Assembly: GCA_016190005.1 (NCBI GenBank)
Contig: JACPRK010000096.1
Span: forward strand, 1 to 48,199
Reading direction: 5' to 3'
Origin: Candidatus Wallbacteria bacterium
GTDB taxonomy: Bacteria; Muiribacteriota; UBA6191; JACPRK01
DNA: 48,199 nt
Of this stretch, positions 42,942-48,199 are shown piece after piece (position 1 is the stretch's first letter; each line of letters begins with the position of its first letter). Under the pieces are notes generated by a model, which saw only the letters and a list, made by a program, of their open reading frames with translations, made no database searches and had not been told where the DNA came from. Position numbers and translations under genes: made by a program.

Positions 42942-43811
42942 TTACACGGCTACGAGCGCCAGCCCCGTCGCGTCCGCCTGCCGGACGACTTCCGCTCGGT
43001 CCAGCACCACGGTCCGGCCCGCCTCGATGGCCAGCACCGAAGCGCCGGCCTCGCCCAGAACTTCCAGCGTCCGCAGCCCCACCACGGGCAAGTCGAACCG
43101 CGTGTCCTGGTTCGGACCGCTCATCTTGACCACCACCGTCCCGCGACCGCCACAGGCGCCGGCCCGCTGGATCGTGGAATCGGTCCCCTCCATCGCCTCC
43201 ACCGAAACGATGACGCCCGACTTGACCACCACCGTCTGGCCGATGCCGATGTCAGCCATCTGCCGCGCCACCTGGACCCCGAAGTCGACGTCCCCCTGCT
43301 CTCGAGAATCGGGCCGCCGTCGCGTCAAGACTGCCGGCTCCTGCGGGATGAAGGGCCCCATGAAGGAGGCCGACTCGCGCACCCGCAGCCCGCTACGCTC
43401 CAGCTCACCCGCAATCGCCCGCAGGATAGCATCGTCGCCTCGGTGGCGGACCTTGCCCACCGTCTCCTGCAGCCTCTTTTCCATGCCTTCCAGCTCGAAG
43501 ATGCGGCTCTTCTGGACCTTCCCAGCCATGACCAGCTCCCGGACCCCTTCGGCTCGAAAAGTCTCGATGGCTTTCGTCAAGCTTCCGATGCCGACCCAGA
43601 CGATCCGGTCGACGTACTGCGACAGCTCCTGGCTCGCCTCCGATTCGATGGCGACCGCCACCACCTCGTACCCCTTGTCCCGCGCCGCCTGCGCCAGGGT
43701 AATCGGAAACCGCCCGTGGCCCGCGATGAGCCCGAGCTTCTCCCTGGGCTGGGCCGTCGGGGTCGCGCCACCGGGCGGACTGGCGGAGGAGTTGTCATGC
43801 CGAACAGCCAT
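42942..43811 (-). CDS. lpxI: UDP-2,3-diacylglucosamine pyrophosphatase LpxI
   Basis: LpxI hydrolyses UDP-2,3-diacylglucosamine to lipid X in lipid A synthesis and replaces LpxH in many bacteria. The 289-aa protein shows LGLIAGHGRFPITLAQAA at the start, ELVMAGKVQK, ESASFMGPFIPQ, EGTDSTIQRAGA with the essential Asp in EGTD (about 208-211), VVVKMSGPNQDTRFDLPVVG. An N-terminal tail of about 22 residues is Ser/Pro-rich and not part of the fold. The ATG at 43811 is used; a possible -10 TAAAAT lies just upstream. Confidence 0.93.
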   Translation of the reverse strand: MAVRHDNSSASPPGGATPTAQPREKLGLIAGHGRFPITLAQAARDKGYEVVAVAIESEASQELSQYVDRIVWVGIGSLTKAIETFRAEGVRELVMAGKVQKSRIFELEGMEKRLQETVGKVRHRGDDAILRAIAGELERSGLRVRESASFMGPFIPQEPAVLTRRRPDSREQGDVDFGVQVARQMADIGIGQTVVVKSGVIVSVEAMEGTDSTIQRAGACGGRGTVVVKMSGPNQDTRFDLPVVGLRTLEVLGEAGASVLAIEAGRTVVLDRAEVVRQADATGLALVAV

Positions 43812-43832
43812 GGCTTCTGTCGGAAGATGGGA

Positions 43833-43838
43833 ATTTTA
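43833..43838 (-). promoter_or_regulatory. Candidate -10 box upstream of lpxI
   Basis: On the minus strand TAAAAT lies about 22 bases before the lpxI ATG, in an otherwise GC-rich leader. No good -35 is visible at the proper distance. It is one of few AT-rich hexamers in the gap. Confidence 0.3.
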
Positions 43839-43895
43839 GCACGCCCCCGCGATCCACCGCCACTAGTTCTCAAGAAATCCGTGGCGTAGGGAAAT

Positions 43896-43918
43896 CCGTG
43901 CCGTCTACCAGAACCGGG
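43896..43918. repeat. Solo half-copy of the palindromic dispersed repeat
   Basis: A 23-base segment matches the arm of the palindrome at 36697-36757 at 20 of 23 positions (shared core CCGT, GTCTACC, ACCGGG). It is preceded by a partial duplicate AAATCCGTG at 43875 and 43892, and followed by an imperfect hairpin, arms 43919-43930 and 43935-43946 with 11 of 12 pairs counting G-U. No gene is in the 175-bp gap. Confidence 0.55.
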
Positions 43919-43986
43919 GGTTTGGCGGCCCTCAGGTTGCCAAAACGAGAGCCGTGTAGGTACTCTTCCACCCAACATGCGTTTAG

Positions 43987-45093
43987 GTGGTGGCGAAGGC
44001 CTCGGGAAGGTGTGAGCTGCGGCGGCTGCTAGCGCTCGTCGAGCGGCAATCCGAAGGCGCGCAGCGCGCGCGCGGTAGGCGCTTTGCCGACGTGCTCGAG
44101 ACGGGCGGTGGGATGCGCCTGCGGGACCTCTTCCACCGGCAGCGCGAACTGTCGGAAACCGCCATGACGCCGCGGCTGGTCGCCGACGACGACGACCCTG
44201 AGACCGTTTCCGACGGCCGCGGGGCCTTGGTGCTCGTCCACGGCCACTACTGGAAGGACGGCGTCGGCCACGAGTTCGATCCGGCCGAGCGCGCCTTTCT
44301 ATACGAGCCGTTCCGCGCCGATCCTCGATACGAGGAGCTCAGGCGCCGTTACCGCGTCTACACATACCTCTACCCGAGCCACGCCGACTACGCCTACTCC
44401 TCGACCGCCCTGGCCGATGCGCTCGAGCGGCTCCCCTCCCACGGCCCCCAACCCGACGTCACCGTCGTCGCCCACAGCATGGGCGGCCTCGTCGCCCGCT
44501 ACGCCATGCAGAAGGGGCGCGCCGGCGAGCGCCTCCGAAAGCTGATCACCCTGGCCACACCCCACCACGGCACGATCCTAGCCTCCATCATCATGTCTGC
44601 CGGACCGCTGCACCGAAAGGTCGGCTGGGTCGGCCACGGCATCCAGAGGCTGGGCCGCCGCGTCTGGACCCCCAGCCGCGGCATGGCCGGGATGGCCCAC
44701 GACAACTTCGACGGGCGCATCGACGAGGTCGAGGAAAATCAGCTAGGGCTCATGGTCAACCGCCAGCTCGCCGAGCTCAATGCCACCGACCGCTATCTCG
44801 ACCGGACCGTCTGCGTCATGGGTCGCGTCAAAGGCTGGTGGCTGAAGGGCCGCAGCGTCTGGGACCAGCTCCCTCGCTGGTTCATGACCCCCATCGACCC
44901 CATCTTCTCCGGGCTCGACCCGCTCGTCCACCTCGAAAGCGGCATTGCCGATGGGCTTCCCGTCCAGTCGCGTCATGTCCTCGACGACCTGGACCACCAA
45001 TCGATCGTCACCGATTCACGGACGCACGGACTGCTGTACGAGATGCTCCTGGAGCCCTCGTCGGCAGAGGCCGAGGAAGAGGCCGCCGCCTAG
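43987..45093 (+). CDS. Lipase/PGAP1-like alpha/beta hydrolase
   Basis: A 368-aa hydrolase without a signal peptide. Core motifs are LVLVHGHYW (about 81-89), VVAHSMGGLVARYAM with nucleophile Ser164, LITLATPHHG, and a late DDLDHQSIVTDS that could hold the catalytic His. This is the lipase/PGAP1/LCAT-like group acting on acyl esters. The start is uncertain: GTG at 43987 opens a coding-looking helix, but ATG at 44113 (326 aa) or 44164 also precede the fold; no clear Shine-Dalgarno supports any. Its stop overlaps the stop of the convergent gene within CTAG. Confidence 0.77.
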   Translation: MVAKASGRCELRRLLALVERQSEGAQRARGRRFADVLETGGGMRLRDLFHRQRELSETAMTPRLVADDDDPETVSDGRGALVLVHGHYWKDGVGHEFDPAERAFLYEPFRADPRYEELRRRYRVYTYLYPSHADYAYSSTALADALERLPSHGPQPDVTVVAHSMGGLVARYAMQKGRAGERLRKLITLATPHHGTILASIIMSAGPLHRKVGWVGHGIQRLGRRVWTPSRGMAGMAHDNFDGRIDEVEENQLGLMVNRQLAELNATDRYLDRTVCVMGRVKGWWLKGRSVWDQLPRWFMTPIDPIFSGLDPLVHLESGIADGLPVQSRHVLDDLDHQSIVTDSRTHGLLYEMLLEPSSAEAEEEAAA

Positions 45094-46904
45094 CGGCCGG
45101 CGAGCTCGCGCGCAGCCGCCGCCGGATCCGCCGGAAAGCGCAACCGGTGAAACCGGGGGGCCAGGGCGAGGTTCGCCCGGAACCTGGCCGCCGTGAGCGG
45201 CTGCTCGATCGCCTCCAGCAGCTCATCGAGCGGCCCGCTCGCCAGCGCCCGGCGCGCGGCCTGGACCGCCGCGCAGCCGTCCAGCCCCGGATGCGGCCGG
45301 CCGAACCGGGCTGCGACCCAGGCCAGCGGCAGCCGCTTCTCATGGCCAGGCCGCTTCCGGATCGTGAGCTGCAGTCTGGAGGCCAGCGGATCGGCCAGCC
45401 CCGCCCGATCGACAATGTGGACCCGGTGGCCGTTCGAGAACGATTCCAGGCCGATGGACGCCAGCGGCGCCACCATCATGACGGCCGGGTCCCTGGGCCG
45501 CATCGGATAGAACGAGAACCCCATGGGCGAGTCGCCCCCGCACTCCCGCGCCAGCGCACGCCGCTCCAGCCGTAACTGCCGCTCGCCCGCCATCGCGCGA
45601 ATTCCTTCTGCCACTTCACCCCGGATCGATCCGGCGAAGTCTTCGGCGGAAACCGGATTCTCGCACCCCGTCATCTTCACGTAGAAGCCTCTCTCATCGG
45701 CCACTCCCAGAGCCTCGAAGCGCCCCCCGCTCGCGGGCCTCAACGCCACGGCGCACACCAGACACCAGCCCGCCAACAGCGCGGCGGCCATCCCCGCACG
45801 ACCTCGCGCCCCCGCCGCGGGCCACGGAACCGCGCTCACCGGCAAGAGCGCCGCGAAGAGCGCCGGAAGCAGCATGCGGCCGTGCATGAAGTCGCCCCCC
45901 ACCCGGACCACGTAGAGCGCCGAGAGGAACGCCCCGAGCGCGGGAACCGCCGCGAGCAACCGAACCGTCCTGCTCTGCCGCGAGAGCTCGAGCCCAGCCC
46001 ACGCAGCAAGTACGGTCAGCGGCGCCCAGAGATGGTAGGTGCCCGCCGTGTCCAGCAGATAGGCCCAACCCTGCGGCCAGTTGGCCAGCCCCGCTTCCTT
46101 CGCCAGGGCCGTGTTGGGCACCAGCGCCGCAAAGTAGCCCATCCGGAAAACCTGGTAAGCGGCGGGGACCACTCCGGCCAGCGCCAGCAACGCGGTCTTT
46201 CGGACTGCCCCCGGTGGCCCAGCGACACAGAGCGCTCCCAGGAACGTGACCGAGAAGACTCCCAGGTCGGGCCGGACCAGCGGCCCCAGCCCGAAAACGA
46301 CCGCGGCAGCCGCCAAAGCTCCTCTTCCCGAGACTGCCTGTACCAACAGCCCAAAGCTGCCGGCCAGCCACGCCAGCGTCAGCCCGGTCTCCAACCCCGA
46401 GGTACAGAAGTCCCACGCCGCAGGCACGGACGCAAAGACGAGCGCCCCGAGCGGCAGAAGCGGACCCGCCCCCGGCGCCGCACGCCCCACGCCCTCGGGG
46501 TTCCCTGACTTCCAGAGCGAGCCGGCAGCCCGCTGGGCCATCGCCAATCCCGCCACCGCACAGAGAGCACCCAGCAGGAGCGCGCCAGCCTGCAGCGGAC
46601 CGCCCATCGCCGCCCATCCGGTCAAGAGCGCCACCCAGAGCGGATTGGTGTAGGCCTCGACCCGCTCCCCTACGTTGAAAACCGGCCCGAACCCGGCCAG
46701 CAGGTTTTCCACCACGCGCAGGTCGATGAACGCGTCATCGCAGATCCACCGCCGCTGCCACGCCATGGCCGCAAGCAGGATCACGGGCAGTGCCGTGAAG
46801 CTGGGGAGCGGCGGCGCCTCGCGTCGCGCTTCGTCTGCGCTGTCTTGAATCACTCGGCGAGATGCCCTCCGGATCGTGCTCCGGATGCTGATCCCCAGCC
46901 TCAC
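45090..46904 (-). CDS. GT-C glycosyltransferase, AftB/GT89-like
   Basis: A 604-aa polytopic membrane protein with about ten helices. After the first helix the sequence reads WICDDAFIDLRVVENLL and GPVFNVGERVEAYTNPLW, with the acidic pair Asp56-Asp57 of GT-C enzymes; later RVGGDFMHGRMLLPALF also matches the family of the mycobacterial arabinosyltransferase AftB (Rv3805c). The C-terminal 190 residues form a soluble extracytoplasmic domain. It likely adds a polyprenyl-linked sugar to a cell-envelope glycan. The start is GTG at 46904, with no obvious Shine-Dalgarno. Convergent with the preceding hydrolase. Confidence 0.78.
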   Translation of the reverse strand: MRLGISIRSTIRRASRRVIQDSADEARREAPPLPSFTALPVILLAAMAWQRRWICDDAFIDLRVVENLLAGFGPVFNVGERVEAYTNPLWVALLTGWAAMGGPLQAGALLLGALCAVAGLAMAQRAAGSLWKSGNPEGVGRAAPGAGPLLPLGALVFASVPAAWDFCTSGLETGLTLAWLAGSFGLLVQAVSGRGALAAAAVVFGLGPLVRPDLGVFSVTFLGALCVAGPPGAVRKTALLALAGVVPAAYQVFRMGYFAALVPNTALAKEAGLANWPQGWAYLLDTAGTYHLWAPLTVLAAWAGLELSRQSRTVRLLAAVPALGAFLSALYVVRVGGDFMHGRMLLPALFAALLPVSAVPWPAAGARGRAGMAAALLAGWCLVCAVALRPASGGRFEALGVADERGFYVKMTGCENPVSAEDFAGSIRGEVAEGIRAMAGERQLRLERRALARECGGDSPMGFSFYPMRPRDPAVMMVAPLASIGLESFSNGHRVHIVDRAGLADPLASRLQLTIRKRPGHEKRLPLAWVAARFGRPHPGLDGCAAVQAARRALASGPLDELLEAIEQPLTAARFRANLALAPRFHRLRFPADPAAAARELAGR

Positions 46905-46949
46905 GGGGCAAGCGGCCGCAAGCGCCCAAGTGCCAGCGGCCGGCCAGCC

Positions 46950-47159
46950 TCAGTCCTCGAGCCGGAACCCGATGCTGAGCACGACCTGATAGGAGGCGAC
47001 CTTGCCCTTGCTGACAGCGCCTCGCATCTCCTTCACCTCGAACCAGTCCAGGTTCCGGAGCGTCTTCGACGCGCGCGTGATGGCGTTCTGAATGGCCTCT
47101 TCGTAGGACTTCTTCGAAGTACCGACCAGCTCGACCTTCTTGTAGACGTTGTCTGCCAT
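46950..47159 (-). CDS. Dodecin flavin-binding protein
   Basis: A 69-aa protein matching dodecin along its whole length: VYKKVELVGTSKKSYEEAIQ, ITRASKTLRNLDWFEVKEM, RGAVSKGKVASYQVV and GFRLED. Dodecins form dodecameric cages that store flavin. AGGAGG lies eight bases before the ATG at 47159. The frame is open upstream, but the family starts at this Met. It is 45 bp before the glycosyltransferase gene on the same strand and may be transcribed with it. Confidence 0.95.
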   Translation of the reverse strand: MADNVYKKVELVGTSKKSYEEAIQNAITRASKTLRNLDWFEVKEMRGAVSKGKVASYQVVLSIGFRLED

Positions 47160-47263
47160 GGGAGCTTCCTCCTCGCGTCCGCGGGGACATCCCGCACCAG
47201 CACCATAATCTCCCCCCTGCCTCGGCGCAAGCGGCAGTTCCCGGCTCTTCGCGCTATGGCTGG

Positions 47264-48193
47264 TCAGATCCGCACGGGCGCCCAGACGGCCCGGTGGTCG
47301 CTGCCGAAGTGCTCGCTGCGGCCGGCCGGCGCAAGAAACCCGCCCTTCTTCGCGGGCCCACCATCGGAGTCGTACCAGATGTAGTCGAGCCGCTTGAGCA
47401 TGATGCTGTGCCCGAAGATCCGGTTGAGCGACGAGTGCGTGTGCAGCCGCGAGCCGTCGCTCTCGTACTCCAGCGCCATCTCCCGGAAGGTGCGCGACCC
47501 GTGGGATGCGTTCATGTCCATCGGGATGATCCGCGGCGCCGACGGGTACGGGGCCATCACCCGCCGGACCCATGCCTTCAACGTCCGCGCCTCGGCGACC
47601 CGATCGTCCTCACCCACCTTCTTGCCGTCCTTCTTGGCGCCGGACCAGACGAGCTTGCCGCAGAAGACGCCAAACGGCCGGCCCGTCGACTTCTCCGCCA
47701 GCACGACCCCCATGAATCTGAGGTTGTAACCGTTGTCGAGATGATCGATCACGACACTCCCCAGCCGCTTCACCAGAGTCGCCTTGTCGGTCCGCCAGTG
47801 AACGGCCAGCCCGCTGCCCCGATCGCGGACGCCCTGCTCCTCGAAGGCATACTCCCAGCTCATGCCCGAGTGCTTGTTCAGGAATCCCTGCATCTTGCGA
47901 GCGGATTCCAGGCCGATGACCTCCTCCTCTCCAATCACAGCCGCCTGCGGGCACTCCTTGGCCAGCAGCCGGGCAAAGACCTCGGCTGTCTCCCACGTGA
48001 CCTTGCCGGTGTCGCCGCTCACCGGATGCTTGCCTCCGATGTACGGGTTGCACTGGACCACCATCAAGCTCGTGGTCCGGGCCGCCGCCTTCGCCAACCC
48101 CGCGACAGGATCGAACCGACTCTGCCCCGACGCAGCTGACACCACGACAAGAGCCAGAACCAGAACACCGACGCACGAGTTCATCAAGGTCAT
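47264..48193 (-). CDS. Secreted endonuclease/exonuclease/phosphatase-fold protein
   Basis: A 309-aa protein with a signal peptide (1-23, GVLVLALVVVSAASG). The EEP fold is marked by VVQCNPYIGG, VIGEEEV with the metal-binding Glu, IIPMDMNASHGSRTF (Asp-x-Asn), RLDYIWY and a final GSDHRAVWAPVRI (Asp-His pair). It should be a metal-dependent DNase or phosphodiesterase in the periplasm or outside. The ATG at 48193 is seven bases from the window edge, so upstream signals are not visible; ATG at 48184 is an alternative. Confidence 0.85.
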   Translation of the reverse strand: MTLMNSCVGVLVLALVVVSAASGQSRFDPVAGLAKAAARTTSLMVVQCNPYIGGKHPVSGDTGKVTWETAEVFARLLAKECPQAAVIGEEEVIGLESARKMQGFLNKHSGMSWEYAFEEQGVRDRGSGLAVHWRTDKATLVKRLGSVVIDHLDNGYNLRFMGVVLAEKSTGRPFGVFCGKLVWSGAKKDGKKVGEDDRVAEARTLKAWVRRVMAPYPSAPRIIPMDMNASHGSRTFREMALEYESDGSRLHTHSSLNRIFGHSIMLKRLDYIWYDSDGGPAKKGGFLAPAGRSEHFGSDHRAVWAPVRI

Positions 48194-48199
48194 CTGGAA

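Noticed and set aside
41288-43129. 613-codon frame opposite the PHP protein and lpxI
   Set aside because: Runs across two real genes on the other strand and has Arg/Val/Glu-rich low-complexity sequence with no domain.

Overview
The window is GC-rich double-membrane bacterial chromosome with tightly packed genes. LpxI (lipid A synthesis), an outer-membrane barrel protein, NagZ-type peptidoglycan recycling, periplasmic lipases and Hanks-type kinases point to a Gram-negative, environmental, high-GC lineage. The mix of Hanks kinases, ABC-2 systems, AftB-like GT-C enzyme and CoA-dependent aromatic genes would suit Acidobacteriota or a related deep lineage, but no marker gene fixes the taxon. I saw no rRNA, tRNA, CRISPR array, IS element or integrase.

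Layout. 0-3.6 kb: NagZ-like glycosidase, a Nudix-DUF429 fusion, a three-gene operon of small (mostly membrane) proteins, and two intergenic arrays of 7-bp repeats. 3.6-11.5 kb: moeA followed by a compact chemosensory operon (tandem-hairpin MCP, CheA without P1, separate Hpt-CheW protein, two response regulators, and a CheB whose catalytic His is Asp). 11.6-15.1 kb: FAD oxidoreductase, outer-membrane protein and lipase on the minus strand. 15.1-19.2 kb: a secreted protein, then a GntR/ATPase/permease operon on the minus strand. 19.2-29.0 kb: a plus-strand operon of a large membrane-anchored periplasmic protein, ABC ATPase, ABC permease, a PqqD-radical SAM-ArsM fusion and a Ser/Thr kinase. 29.0-35.1 kb: EVE-domain protein, then a CoA-ester/aromatic catabolic operon around a short BoxB-like di-iron oxygenase (two crotonases, aldehyde dehydrogenase, amidohydrolase, CMD protein). 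35.2-40.2 kb: histidine kinase, a receiver-like/double cyclic-nucleotide-domain protein, a PilB/GspE relative with ruined ATPase motifs, and a rhodanese. 40.2-48.2 kb: secreted PHP-domain protein, LpxI, lipase-like hydrolase, GT89/AftB-like glycosyltransferase, dodecin and a secreted EEP-fold protein.

The most unusual content is (i) the PqqD-radical SAM-arsenite methyltransferase fusion translated from an operon with its own ABC exporter, (ii) the chemosensory operon with CheA cut between two genes, a doubled receptor hairpin and a CheB that lacks its catalytic His, with no CheR nearby, and (iii) the cyclic-nucleotide-domain protein paired with a pseudo-ATPase PilB. Dispersed palindromic elements (36.7 and 43.9 kb) and heptamer arrays mark the intergenic regions. 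All functions are read from motifs and family knowledge; no database search was possible.
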